64,000 nucleotides of DNA from a bacterium. Lineage in GTDB: Bacteria > Elusimicrobiota > Elusimicrobia > Elusimicrobiales > UBA9959. Positions 1-8,458 of the stretch are shown in pieces (position 1 is the first letter of the stretch; each line of letters starts with the position of its first letter). The stretch is from contig JAJZPL010000003.1 of NCBI GenBank assembly GCA_021811185.1, positions 1 through 64,000 on the forward strand, in the 5' to 3' direction. The notes beneath the pieces were generated by a model. The model did no database searches. It worked only from the letters and a program-made list of their open reading frames with translations, and was not told where the DNA came from. A program made the position numbers and the translations under genes.

Positions 1-83
1 TTTTTGTTTTATAGCTCTTTCTGTTTATTTTTGCCTTTCTCCCTTATCGGCTGTATACCAGCCGAATATCGAGTTCTGAAGTA

Positions 84-530
84 ATGCAAGAGCAGGATGG
101 ATTGTTGAAAGATGTTTCCAGTGAAATTGATGAAAAAAAGATTTCAAAGATTGAACTCTACTATGTGCCCTCATATATTCAAATGGGACTCGCTTTAACA
201 ACGCAGCGACTCTTTACTGGTAGACCTTTAGTGATAACACTCACAGATAATCATAAATTAAAAGATATTTCTTTGGCTTTGCGAAATACTACGCCAATTA
301 ATAAGGTTGTTAGGTCTGATATTAGAGTTGGGATTATTGTTTATGGTCAGAATGGGCAAAAAAGATTGATGGTTGCTGTTGGGCGTAATGGTGGGGCGGA
401 GATAAATTCAAGCGAATGCGTATTGAAGGGACGTCTATATCGTGTTCTCGTCTCTATTGCAGAGGGTGACGACTATTCGGGAATAAGCTTTAAACAAAAA
501 GTGCTTAAATTTTATTCGAAATACCTGTAA
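84..530 (+). CDS. Hypothetical protein, 148 aa
   Basis: Open frame of 148 codons from ATG at 84. No signal peptide or membrane segment is visible and no family is recognised. The sequence alternates hydrophobic beta-strand-like segments (around residues 25-55 and 75-125) with polar turns. It may be the body of the lipoprotein whose lipobox lies out of frame just upstream. No convincing ribosome-binding site precedes the ATG, which favours the decayed-gene reading over an intact gene. Confidence 0.5.
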   Translation: MQEQDGLLKDVSSEIDEKKISKIELYYVPSYIQMGLALTTQRLFTGRPLVITLTDNHKLKDISLALRNTTPINKVVRSDIRVGIIVYGQNGQKRLMVAVGRNGGAEINSSECVLKGRLYRVLVSIAEGDDYSGISFKQKVLKFYSKYL

Positions 531-557
531 AGCTGGGAACAATATCGATTTCGTGTT

Positions 558-671
558 ATGGATACGGTAGGTTTGTCTCCTTCGCGATGGCTGTTCATTG
601 AAAATGAAGTGCGCTGGATTACAATGCAAAAGGCTGTAGTGTTTCGCGACGGCAAGCATATTAATTTATGA
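558..671 (+). CDS. Small ORF, 37 aa, coupled to the next gene
   Basis: ATG at 558 opens a 37-codon frame whose stop overlaps the next gene's start as ATGA (668-671), the usual arrangement of translational coupling. It lies in the same frame as the 84-530 gene, separated from it by one stop codon, so it may simply be that gene's former C-terminus. The peptide is rich in Trp, Arg and Val; no function can be proposed. Confidence 0.25.
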   Translation: MDTVGLSPSRWLFIENEVRWITMQKAVVFRDGKHINL

Positions 672-1207
672 AGAAAATTGTTTTAACGTTAGTCTTGTTG
701 TTTCTGTTGCGTGGGGCGTCTATTGCAAGCGCACCGTTCACTCTTACTGTAATCGATTTTAAAATAGGTAAAAGCGGATTTTTTTCAAGTAATTATTCCA
801 TTGTTGCGAAATATAAAATTGAGAATAATTCCAAACAATCCGCATACTACTTAAAGGAACAGAATCCAACAGCCCATTTCTATTTGCAAGACACAAATTT
901 GGGCTTGGAATTAGTCCCAATTCAGTGTCCCGAAATAGTGGGAGAAGAACCTTTTTGGTCGATTGTATCTGAAATCCGTCTAGGGGAGAGCAAGTTTTTT
1001 ACTTATACGGGTAAGTTGGCGGGTGAATATCTCCAAAAGTATAAGCTCAAAGATATCTCCGGGATGGAAATTAAGGTCGCATATTATGTTGAGCCGCTTC
1101 GCGATGTTAAGTGCGTAGAAAAGACAAGCAACTCAGAACTTATTGTTAAATGTGCCTGCTTCCCAAAACTTGGGAAGTATTCCGTTCTTTCTGGCCGTAA
1201 TAAATAA
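668..1207 (+). CDS. Exported hypothetical protein, 179 aa
   Basis: Begins with a clear Sec-type signal peptide: two Lys, then a Leu/Val-rich core, with likely cleavage after residues about 19-21 (ASA). The mature part is about 155 residues with four Cys, two of them close together near the C-terminus (CAC). It looks beta-rich, but I recognise no family. The start overlaps the preceding small frame as ATGA. No strong ribosome-binding site is visible. Composition is AT-rich like the preceding gene, unlike the core chromosome. Confidence 0.6.
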   Translation: MKKIVLTLVLLFLLRGASIASAPFTLTVIDFKIGKSGFFSSNYSIVAKYKIENNSKQSAYYLKEQNPTAHFYLQDTNLGLELVPIQCPEIVGEEPFWSIVSEIRLGESKFFTYTGKLAGEYLQKYKLKDISGMEIKVAYYVEPLRDVKCVEKTSNSELIVKCACFPKLGKYSVLSGRNK

Positions 1208-1282
1208 AGAAGAGCTACCGATGTTTTTGTATGCAGAGTGCAGAGGAAAGTCTTGAGCCCCGACATTCTAGAGGCGCTTGAA

Positions 1283-2422
1283 ATGAAATTAGGAATACAG
1301 ATAATTTTGGGTTTATTGTTCACGGCGCATTTAAGTGCGGCGGGGGCGTTGTCGCAGAAGAGTGCTGTGTTGGTGCTTTCGCCAGATATGGGGACGGCGG
1401 AGGGGCGTGTTGCCGTTGAAAAGCTTAAGTCCGATCTGTCCGCACAGGGAGTAAGTCTGACCGAGATTTCAGCCGATGAATCGCAAGATATTGTACAAGC
1501 CGGACTGATAGCTGATGGCGGTCCGGTTATCACTACGGAGTCTCAGGCCGGGAAAATAGAATTTAAGATGCATGACGGAGTATCAGGCGCGGATATAACC
1601 AAGACTTTCAACGCTACGTCCGTCGCGTTAACCCCTGCGGTAAAGGCTGAGCCTGAAAAGGGGCCCGAGCCTGCAGTGGTCGTAAACCCCGAACTGGTGG
1701 AGCAGCCTAAGCCGGTTGAACGCCCTGTGTTTCAGCCTGTGCCGCGCGAGACCACGTCCTTTGCGTGGAATCATATTGGCCTTTCCCTGGGGCCGTCCAA
1801 CTTTACTAAGAATAAGGACAGCTTAGAGATGCTTCAGCAGTGGAATCCCGGTTCACAGATCACCTACACGAAGACGAGCGGGCGCTTCCAGTTATTCTAC
1901 GAGAGGGATCTGTCTAAAAACTACACGTTAGGCCTGTCTGGTGAGTTCGAGAAGGGCGGCGGCGCTAAATGGGACAATAACGGCACGCTTTCCGTAGAGC
2001 CGAAGCATAAAGCGGCGAATGTATACCTCCGGCGTAATTTCGGCAGGCATTTTGGACTTTATCTGGGCGGCGGGGCGGATATGGTGTCGCTCCATGTTGT
2101 CGACCTGGGTAATATGGCAGGTGTTGGCTATAATGTGCTGTTTAAAAGCGACGTAACCGTTCCCCATGCGGAAGCCGGGGTGGCGTTAAGCGCCGGCAAT
2201 TTATCTTTGCGGTTCTCTCTCCGTAAAATGCTGGCCGCCGAAAGCAGCGAATTGGCTACAACCGTTAATGGCTCCAAGACCAGGCTGATAATAAAGAACA
2301 GAAAAACGCTTAGCACTAAGGCCGTAGGTCAGCCCCTGGAAGCTAATGAACAGCTTTATAAGGCCGATCTCGGCGGTACAGCTGCCGCGGTATCGCTAAC
2401 ATACTCTTTCGCCAACTGGTAA
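1283..2422 (+). CDS. Probable outer-membrane beta-barrel protein, 379 aa
   Basis: ATG at 1283 is chosen over an in-frame GTG at 1238 because GAGG lies 8 bases upstream and the protein then opens with a good signal peptide (cleavage near residue 21). Residues about 24-105 form a small soluble domain with alternating strands and helices. Residues 115-150 are a Pro/Glu/Val-rich linker. From about 165 on, amphipathic strands with Gly and aromatic residues alternate, and the chain ends in a strand finishing Phe-Ala-Asn-Trp. A terminal aromatic residue is the usual signal for the BAM outer-membrane insertion machine. Family unknown; the barrel assignment is inference from pattern. Confidence 0.6.
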   Translation: MKLGIQIILGLLFTAHLSAAGALSQKSAVLVLSPDMGTAEGRVAVEKLKSDLSAQGVSLTEISADESQDIVQAGLIADGGPVITTESQAGKIEFKMHDGVSGADITKTFNATSVALTPAVKAEPEKGPEPAVVVNPELVEQPKPVERPVFQPVPRETTSFAWNHIGLSLGPSNFTKNKDSLEMLQQWNPGSQITYTKTSGRFQLFYERDLSKNYTLGLSGEFEKGGGAKWDNNGTLSVEPKHKAANVYLRRNFGRHFGLYLGGGADMVSLHVVDLGNMAGVGYNVLFKSDVTVPHAEAGVALSAGNLSLRFSLRKMLAAESSELATTVNGSKTRLIIKNRKTLSTKAVGQPLEANEQLYKADLGGTAAAVSLTYSFANW

Positions 2423-2498
2423 AGGCGCAATATCCGCACTGATATGGCGCGGTGTCATCCGTGTTCCCGCCTGCGACTTGGGGGGAATTGCCTCGTTT

Positions 2499-5400
2499 AT
2501 GAATTTAAATGCTATTCTCACCGACCAGCGCTTGGCGCGTGTTCTTAATGAAAACACTGAAGAAAGTGTTAAGCTTCAGTTTTGGATATTGCAAAGCGGA
2601 TCAGCTCAAAACTTAAAGTTAGATCTGATCTATGGTTGGGTAATTCCAGCACAGAATCAAAAGCAAGGCGTATGGGATGTTCAGCTTCAAGCGTCTCTCT
2701 TGTCGGAACTAAAGAAGTCGACGGAAATCTTCCGACTTTGGCGGCTTTCTCTAAGTCAAAGCGGTGCTGTGCTTTTTCGACTAATTGAAGCTCTCTGCCA
2801 GGACAAGTCCCTTGCAGAGGCGGCAAGTGCCGCGTCAATATCTGCCCCCGACGCCAAATTCTCCGGACTACATTTGGTCAATTCGCCTCTCTCTGTTGAG
2901 AAAGTGTTTGCCCCTCGTCCAACAGTATTCTTAACTGCAAAAATAGTGACGGATTCTTCGTTCGGAGGAGGCGCGAGCCCGCTAGTGGAGATCCCCGCGT
3001 GGCTTGCGTCCTTGTTCAGGCTAGAAAAACTCTCATTTTGGCAGCCTATCGGAGGGGAACGCAATCCAAACGTGTCCGAACTTATTGCGGAGGCACTTGG
3101 TGTTTTATCTCACGAGACTGGATTTAAATTCTTAGATACGGATTCCCAACGTCTTGGCAATATTGAATGGATTACATTCCCGACTCTAAATGAACAGCGT
3201 AATCCTTTAGTCCGATTTGACTCGGTCAGAGAGAAAACAACTACTGTTAACGGTGATAAGAAGATCACTGCGGAATCTGCATCTGTTCGTATCGATGAAG
3301 GAGCCTTTGTTGCAGGTACGGAGTTGTTGGTGCGTTGCCGACTGTTAAACGGCGAAGAGATCATATCTGATCTATGTGAGTCTTTAACCTTTTCCGGGCA
3401 GGCCAAAACACTCGTATTTCATGCCGTCGAGCCCATTAGTGCGATGCTGGTCGGCGTGTGGGCAAAAACAACCAAGGGAGCACAGTTTGAACTGGTATAT
3501 GAGAATGGTGCGCATCTTATTCGTTCTATTAGTGTCGACGTAAGGCTTCTAAATTCCTATGCCATCCAACGGTCCAAGTGGCTTGATAGACTGATTGGTA
3601 AATCTAGCGCCGCGACTCTTCCACCAGTATCACCTTCTTGGACGCGTGACTACATGGACGATCCATGGGTGCCATCAGGCCGAGAGATTCGTTCTCTTAT
3701 AAAGAAACTTATTCCCAAAGTTTCAGAGGGCGCATTTTTTATTAAAGGTCAGGGCAAGGAGTCTGATAGAATTACCGAGCTAGCAGACTGGATTAATGCG
3801 ATACTAAACAATTACGCTACAGTTACAACCGCTGTAATATTTGACCCGTACTTCGGGACCACTGGGATCGATCTCGTTGCTGCTCTGAAGCGGCCCAGTG
3901 TAGAATTTATTGCAGTAACTACGACAACATTGTTGTCTGATGATTCTGAACCACGGCGTACGCGCGTGGATGGAAGTGGTTTATGGCGCGAAATACGCTG
4001 GATTATTTCATGCCTAAGAACATCATTAAACCGCCTTCATGGGAAAGCTCCAGTTGAACCGGCACGGGCAATCCAAATCAAGGAGTATTGTTTAAAGATC
4101 GCTCCCAGCCTGGAAACTATTGCGTTACGCATATTAGATTTTCGACACAGCGGTTTGGTTCCCAAACAACTTTTTCATGATCGCTACCTCTTGTTGTTTG
4201 ATCAGGATGGAGGGATGCTGTCTGGATACCATTTCTCTAATTCAATTCAAAGAGCAATGGTCAATTTTCCGTTGCTAATTACGCCAATACCTTCCGACCT
4301 GTATAAACCGTTTGAAAGGTATATTGACGATATTGTTAAAAAGGCTGGAACCGACAGGGCTCCCGCCTGGGAAATTAAGACGCTGTTCTCATCGCATGAG
4401 CTCCGGGATGAGAAGCGAAAGCAGGCCAGGCCAAGTTCCACAACCGCGCCCGCAATCGATTCCGTACTCCTAGCGTCCCCAGTTAGTTATTCTAATGCGC
4501 TGTGTAACGCGTCAGCGGCCGATTTGCCGAAGTTGCTAAAGGACTTGGCATCATGGGCTTGCGGCACAGCTGGCTCGGATACATTCTTGGATGGAGTTGT
4601 GGCGGCAGCGGCCCAAAGTCTAGGAGACAAACTCCTTTCTTGGCTGTTGACGACTACACAGCCCGGGAATATTTCAGTGGCAACTTTTGTGAAGGCTGCT
4701 GCTAATAGTGTGGACCACTATCAAGCCGATCCTGAAGGATGGCTGAAGATGACCTTCAAAGAGGCTCTTGAATTTAACCGCACCTTCTGGACGCATGGGT
4801 TTTATGTCACTATCGCCCCAACGAACGAAATAGATTTGGGGATTCAGTTTCTTGCTGGCCTTAACTCAAAAGTGTTTAGTGACTTTGCGGTAAATATCTA
4901 TAAAATGCAAAAGGATCCCAGCGAGGTGCGGAGTTATCTGTTTGGTCTGATTGTTGCCGAGTCTTTTAAGCGCCTGAAGTATCGAAAAGATGTCAAAATG
5001 CAAAATACCCTCCTAATGTGTGAGGTGCCTTTCTTGCGTGCTTTGGCTGCTCAGAGTGCTATGGCTCCATCATCTACGAACCTGCTAGTGCCACTCGAGA
5101 AGCTAGAGCAGGTACAGGCATTGGCTAATTGGGCATATGATCTCCGAGTGCAAGCCAATATCAAAGGGCGCACGGAGTCGCAGGAGATTCGGGATTTTAG
5201 GTTGGAAATATTCGCAGCTATGATTGCGGCATGGCCTGCAAATATTACACCTCTTTTGCTTAGGCAGATAATTTTCATGCTAAGTGGCCCGATAGAGGGC
5301 AGCTGGTCTCATTCCAACCAAGAGGATCTTTTGGATATACTTGAAGGGAAAGGATTACTTGGTAAAAATATTTCCGCTGAGTTGTGGTTAACATTGTTCT

Positions 5401-5804
5401 TGGAAAGACTTGAACGAGATATTAGGGAATTACATTTTTATGAGCCGGTGGATGTTGAGCTAACAAGAACCGCAGCAGCAGCCCTGGTGCGGATGGATGA
5501 AAATGTTCGCATGCAATGGTTAAGAAGAATTAAAAAGATAGATGGGGGAGCGGCCAAAACCTTAGAAGACTTTACCGCGCGGTCACGAGACTATAGTGTT
5601 TGGATATATGCGGTAGAAACTGTAGTCTGGCTCAATTCGTTTGAACTCTGTGTAGTCAGAGCCGGTTCGATTCCGGCGGAAGAAATCTCATATATTTCAT
5701 CTTATGGCAAACATTTTCTCCCAGGCCTATTGGATCCCAAAGGTGAGGAGTACGTGTCAGCGTTAGGTGACCTCATGGAGTTTTACAAGAGTTGTTTGAT
5801 ATAA
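2499..5804 (+). CDS. Large protein with PLD-like central domain, 1101 aa (possible defence protein)
   Basis: ATG at 2499 is preferred to a TTG at 2478; a G-rich stretch lies about 12 bases upstream. The N-terminal 350 residues are mixed alpha/beta with no recognised motif. Residues about 390-640 resemble half of a phospholipase-D-like fold: a strand reading AVIFDPYFG, then FHDRYLLLF with H560 and D561, then GYHFSNS. This HDR variant replaces the usual HxK. The C-terminal 450 residues are predominantly helical. The overall plan resembles the large VPA1262-type proteins of bacterial defence islands; that family link is from memory and tentative. No signal peptide, so cytoplasmic. GC is clearly below the core genes. 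It lies upstream of a repeat array and a mobile module. Exact activity unknown. Confidence 0.6.
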   Translation: MNLNAILTDQRLARVLNENTEESVKLQFWILQSGSAQNLKLDLIYGWVIPAQNQKQGVWDVQLQASLLSELKKSTEIFRLWRLSLSQSGAVLFRLIEALCQDKSLAEAASAASISAPDAKFSGLHLVNSPLSVEKVFAPRPTVFLTAKIVTDSSFGGGASPLVEIPAWLASLFRLEKLSFWQPIGGERNPNVSELIAEALGVLSHETGFKFLDTDSQRLGNIEWITFPTLNEQRNPLVRFDSVREKTTTVNGDKKITAESASVRIDEGAFVAGTELLVRCRLLNGEEIISDLCESLTFSGQAKTLVFHAVEPISAMLVGVWAKTTKGAQFELVYENGAHLIRSISVDVRLLNSYAIQRSKWLDRLIGKSSAATLPPVSPSWTRDYMDDPWVPSGREIRSLIKKLIPKVSEGAFFIKGQGKESDRITELADWINAILNNYATVTTAVIFDPYFGTTGIDLVAALKRPSVEFIAVTTTTLLSDDSEPRRTRVDGSGLWREIRWIISCLRTSLNRLHGKAPVEPARAIQIKEYCLKIAPSLETIALRILDFRHSGLVPKQLFHDRYLLLFDQDGGMLSGYHFSNSIQRAMVNFPLLITPIPSDLYKPFERYIDDIVKKAGTDRAPAWEIKTLFSSHELRDEKRKQARPSSTTAPAIDSVLLASPVSYSNALCNASAADLPKLLKDLASWACGTAGSDTFLDGVVAAAAQSLGDKLLSWLLTTTQPGNISVATFVKAAANSVDHYQADPEGWLKMTFKEALEFNRTFWTHGFYVTIAPTNEIDLGIQFLAGLNSKVFSDFAVNIYKMQKDPSEVRSYLFGLIVAESFKRLKYRKDVKMQNTLLMCEVPFLRALAAQSAMAPSSTNLLVPLEKLEQVQALANWAYDLRVQANIKGRTESQEIRDFRLEIFAAMIAAWPANITPLLLRQIIFMLSGPIEGSWSHSNQEDLLDILEGKGLLGKNISAELWLTLFLERLERDIRELHFYEPVDVELTRTAAAALVRMDENVRMQWLRRIKKIDGGAAKTLEDFTARSRDYSVWIYAVETVVWLNSFELCVVRAGSIPAEEISYISSYGKHFLPGLLDPKGEEYVSALGDLMEFYKSCLI

Positions 5805-5851
5805 CCGTTCCGAAATAGTGCTTTTGCGCTGCCAGTTGCGTAACTGTTTAA

Positions 5852-5948
5852 CCGTGATGACTACCGTGATGCTGCCGTGGCAGGCACCGTGGCTTTACCG
5901 TGATCCCACCGTGACCCGACCGTGATTGCACCGTGACTTCACCCGTGA
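5852..5948. repeat. Iteron-like array: nine CCGTG(A/G) repeats at 11-12 bp spacing
   Basis: CCGTG starts at 5852, 5864, 5875, 5887, 5898, 5909, 5920, 5931 and 5943. Successive spacings are 12, 11, 12, 11, 11, 11, 11 and 12 bases, close to one DNA helical turn, so all copies face the same side of the helix. Most copies read ACCGTGA. The array lies in the 269-base gap between the PLD-like gene and the HTH gene, about 125 bases before the latter. Helically phased arrays of this kind are typical of replication iterons, partition sites or cooperative operators. Which one applies here is not decided by sequence. Confidence 0.8.
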
Positions 5949-6031
5949 CTGTTTTTACACAATACCCAGCTTCTTACCTTCAAATCCAGTAGTAATTTCG
6001 CACTAAGTTGCGGCATTCCGTATTTAAAACC

Positions 6032-6061
6032 TTGGAATTTTGTTTTTATAAGTGATACAAT
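6032..6061 (+). promoter_or_regulatory. Promoter of the mobile module with overlapping operator palindrome
   Basis: TTGGAA at 6032-6037 and TACAAT at 6056-6061 are separated by 18 bases, a plausible sigma-70 promoter for the HTH gene at 6074. A perfect 7-base inverted repeat, ATAAGTG (6048-6054) and CACTTAT (6069-6075), brackets the -10 box and the start codon. A protein bound there would block initiation. The likeliest regulator is the HTH protein itself (autorepression), by inference. Confidence 0.55.
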
Positions 6062-6073
6062 AAGCGAACACTT

Positions 6074-6583
6074 ATGAAAACCACATCCGCTATCTACGAC
6101 CCGCATTCCGGTTCCGAAATGATGACCGCCGAGCAGTCGGCGGACTATCTGGGCTATCATTACGCTTCCATACGCCGTCTAGTGCGGGAGAAGGCGCTGA
6201 AACCGTATACGAGCATTGGTAAGGCCTTTTTATTCCTTAAGGCTGATATTGTGCGGTTCCAAGGCAACCATCCTTGGGCGGCTGGTAAGGCGGGGAGGGA
6301 AAAGCAGACTAATCCGTCTCCGGAACCACCGCGCAAACTGGAGGCCTCTGTTGTGGTTTCACGCCGCGACAAAATATTTGATGGCGTATGGAAGACCGAT
6401 CCTGACTTTACCTGGGATAAACTGCCTCTGATCAAGGCTGACGTTAACAGCGCGTTCGGCGACCAGGACTTCACTGTTAAGGTGACAAGCCCTGACGGCG
6501 GTAATTGGGCAATTCGTTACTTCCCGGTCTCTCCGCTGGATACAGCTATAAAGAAGGTAACTAATAAATTTAAAGGTAAATAG
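6074..6583 (+). CDS. HTH (excisionase-type) DNA-binding protein, 169 aa
   Basis: Residues about 20-62 match the helix-turn-helix_17 / excisionase pattern: MTAEQSADYLGYHYASIRRLVREKALKP written in short pieces as MTAEQSADYLG then YASIRRLV, followed by the wing and a KADIVRF helix. Residues 75-95 are a Pro/Lys-rich linker. The C-terminal 70 residues form a small unrecognised domain. Such proteins act as recombination directionality factors or small repressors. It heads a module ending in a tyrosine integrase, which supports an excisionase role; the palindrome over its own promoter supports a repressor role. The next gene starts 9 bases downstream. Confidence 0.7.
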   Translation: MKTTSAIYDPHSGSEMMTAEQSADYLGYHYASIRRLVREKALKPYTSIGKAFLFLKADIVRFQGNHPWAAGKAGREKQTNPSPEPPRKLEASVVVSRRDKIFDGVWKTDPDFTWDKLPLIKADVNSAFGDQDFTVKVTSPDGGNWAIRYFPVSPLDTAIKKVTNKFKGK

Positions 6584-6592
6584 CGGGGGGCT

Positions 6593-7117
6593 ATGCGTAA
6601 TATCTCGCAAATGACCTATAACGTGCCGCGAATCAAAAGCATTGCGGTGGAGAACGTCAACTGCTTTAAAAAGCTAACACTGAAGTTCTCGCCGGGGCTT
6701 AACATAGTTGCCGCGCACAAGGGTACTGGCAAAACCACGTTAATCAGCCTGCTGGCTGGCGCTCGTGAAGATGCCTTCATGCTCGTCGACGAAAATCTCC
6801 GGCGAGGTCAGAAAAAAGGAGCTGTTTCGGTGGTTTATGAGCCATTCCAACATTCCTTTACCGGCCGGAGGTATTCCTTGCCCTATGGCCCGCTGTGGGT
6901 AACGGACTTTACAACGTTGAAAAGCGTTATTAAGGGATTGCCGAAAGAGCATTGCCTATTGGTTGAACTCGACTGGCTTATTTACGGGCGTATTCAGGTG
7001 CCGCGTGAACAAATATTCACGGTGTTGTCTAAAGTGCGGTGCCAGGTAATAGCCACGGTCAGTCCTATCGGCTTGGACAGCCCGGCTTTAAAAGGATCAG
7101 AGATATTAAGGTTATGA
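6593..7117 (+). CDS. Miniature ABC/RecF-type ATPase, 174 aa
   Basis: The N-terminus resembles SMC/RecF/OLD heads: a strand pair ending in FSPGLNIV, then a Walker A P-loop (AAHKGTGKTT, about residues 37-46). A candidate Walker B follows (CLLVELD, about residues 121-127), and then a switch-like strand ending IATVSP, where related ATPases usually carry THSP. No LSGGQ-like signature and no coiled-coil arm are present. The protein is much shorter than normal heads (300 or more residues). It could be a degenerate regulatory ATPase or need a partner for activity. A G-rich ribosome-binding site precedes the ATG. Its stop overlaps the next gene as ATGA, so the two are translationally coupled and probably partners. 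Confidence 0.6.
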   Translation: MRNISQMTYNVPRIKSIAVENVNCFKKLTLKFSPGLNIVAAHKGTGKTTLISLLAGAREDAFMLVDENLRRGQKKGAVSVVYEPFQHSFTGRRYSLPYGPLWVTDFTTLKSVIKGLPKEHCLLVELDWLIYGRIQVPREQIFTVLSKVRCQVIATVSPIGLDSPALKGSEILRL

Positions 7118-8316
7118 AGAAACCGGAACTTAAACAGCGAGCGTGGGTGCGCAAGCACCGCAACAACCTGCCCCAACTCCATGTGCAGGTAAGCCGCCGC
7201 ATTCTTGTTTTGCGGGATAAACTCTGGCGCGGAGATCTTAAACCCTTCGTGTTTATATTGGAGGGGGTACTGGGGCTGAAACCTCCTACGGTAGCCTTAT
7301 TCAATGCCATGGTAGCCTGTTGGGAGCTTGATACCCCGAAGCTATGTTACGGGAACTATCTTAACCTGCTGGCGGTCGCCTCGGCTTTTAGCTATTTCAA
7401 CCGGCGGAATAAGAGCGGCTTCAATGTGTTGGCCTACGCCCCGCTTAACGGCGTTCCCTCGGACCACATCCACCTGCTGGACTTTACTCCGGTGGAGCTG
7501 GGCAGGCACTTGGATGCGGCAATACTGGCGCATGGGTTAGGGCGGGAATTCACATTGATATGTAACTGGTTGAAGGCCACTTCATTCAAGCCGGAGCCGC
7601 TTACCATCAACCCTTCCTATATGTATAAAGCGCAGTCACGACGGAACGATTTTCTGGAGAACCTTTACGCCCTGAACGGAAGCAAGGTTATTGCTAATAA
7701 GTCCGCGCTAAAATTGCACCTCATGGCAAATCACAACTTTACTCCTGACAGCGAAGCTTTTACTGAGAGACTCTCTCGTGAATTTGCGCAAGTCCGAGCA
7801 GCCCGCCTCCCATTAGCCCGGAAGTACGACGCAGCGCGGTTTGAAAGCTTGAAGGCGGGCGTAGGCGTACCTTGGGCAGCATCGGGAAATACGCTGGCGC
7901 AACTTTTTCTGAAATGGACACAGGGGGATAACAGTGTATTCGGGCTGAGCGTTTTGCAGGAACTCTTGGAGCAGGAGGCGCAGCCTGCACCCGAGAAAGG
8001 CACCCCGGACGAAATCTATATTGTGGTCAAGCAGGTGGCGGCCCGCCGTGAGCTTGTTCAAGACGTGAGAGAGCAGGAAAAATCGAATGTTGCGGCATTA
8101 GTGGAATGCCGGAAGAAATATCCGGGCATGACCTTGAAACAATTGGAGTCAGATTGCGATGGCAGTAATCAACATCTTGAAGCCGCGCTGGACGAAGCCA
8201 GCGAGAAACTTCACCGTGGTCCCGAGTTCGCCCGGAAGCTTTACAAACGGGCCAGCGCCAACGCCGCAATAAATATGGTCTGGTCGGAATATCTAAGGCG
8301 GTTCGCGTCATTTTGA
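7114..8316 (+). CDS. Unknown protein coupled to the mini-ATPase, 400 aa
   Basis: ATG at 7114 overlaps the previous stop (ATGA) and is chosen over earlier in-frame starts that would run inside the ATPase gene. The N-terminal 30 residues are strongly basic. Residues 30-200 are mixed helices with several aromatic residues. Residues about 300-370 are Glu/Lys-rich and may form a coiled coil. No catalytic motif or membrane segment is recognised. The basic N-terminus and its setting between an ATPase and a DNA methyltransferase suggest a DNA-associated role, by inference only. It has no recognised homologue, which makes it the least understood part of the module. Confidence 0.6.
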   Translation: MKKPELKQRAWVRKHRNNLPQLHVQVSRRILVLRDKLWRGDLKPFVFILEGVLGLKPPTVALFNAMVACWELDTPKLCYGNYLNLLAVASAFSYFNRRNKSGFNVLAYAPLNGVPSDHIHLLDFTPVELGRHLDAAILAHGLGREFTLICNWLKATSFKPEPLTINPSYMYKAQSRRNDFLENLYALNGSKVIANKSALKLHLMANHNFTPDSEAFTERLSREFAQVRAARLPLARKYDAARFESLKAGVGVPWAASGNTLAQLFLKWTQGDNSVFGLSVLQELLEQEAQPAPEKGTPDEIYIVVKQVAARRELVQDVREQEKSNVAALVECRKKYPGMTLKQLESDCDGSNQHLEAALDEASEKLHRGPEFARKLYKRASANAAINMVWSEYLRRFASF

Positions 8317-8458
8317 TTTGTTTTGCGCATTCTGGTCTTTGAAAAATATTTGCTCGGTTCATTGGGGAAGGGGATATTGTGCATTGGATGATGTCCCTAT
8401 CTCTATGATGGCAGAGGCCCTAAAATATTGGTGTGCGAACCAATACTCGGAGGCCACA

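Larger units (their letters stand above)
1..671 (+). pseudogene. Probable decayed lipoprotein gene (frameshift plus in-frame stop)
   Basis: Three reading-frame pieces appear to belong together. Frame 1 from base 1 to 84 encodes a hydrophobic stretch ending in a lipobox-like LIGC and then stops. A second piece, 84-530 (148 aa, ATG overlapping the first stop), lies in another frame and encodes a soluble beta-rich-looking protein with no signal peptide of its own. After its TAA (528-530) the same frame stays open, with an ATG at 558, to a TGA at 669-671 that overlaps the next start as ATGA. The simplest reading is one secreted lipoprotein gene broken by a frameshift near 80 and a nonsense codon at 528. 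Alternatives are separate small genes, or a normal 148-aa protein. The upstream end lies outside the window. I do not recognise the family. The region is AT-rich compared with the core. Confidence 0.4.

Noticed and set aside
2478-2498. TTG start for the PLD-like gene
   Set aside because: An ATG seven codons later has a G-rich stretch at tolerable distance and avoids a rare start.
5661-5677. Perfect tRNA T-arm-like stem (GCCGG-TTCGATT-CCGGC) inside the PLD-like gene, suggesting an attachment site
   Set aside because: No D-arm, anticodon arm or acceptor partner fits around it, the protein frame runs on for 40 more codons, and the sequence differs from the tRNA-Thr T-arm. Probably chance.
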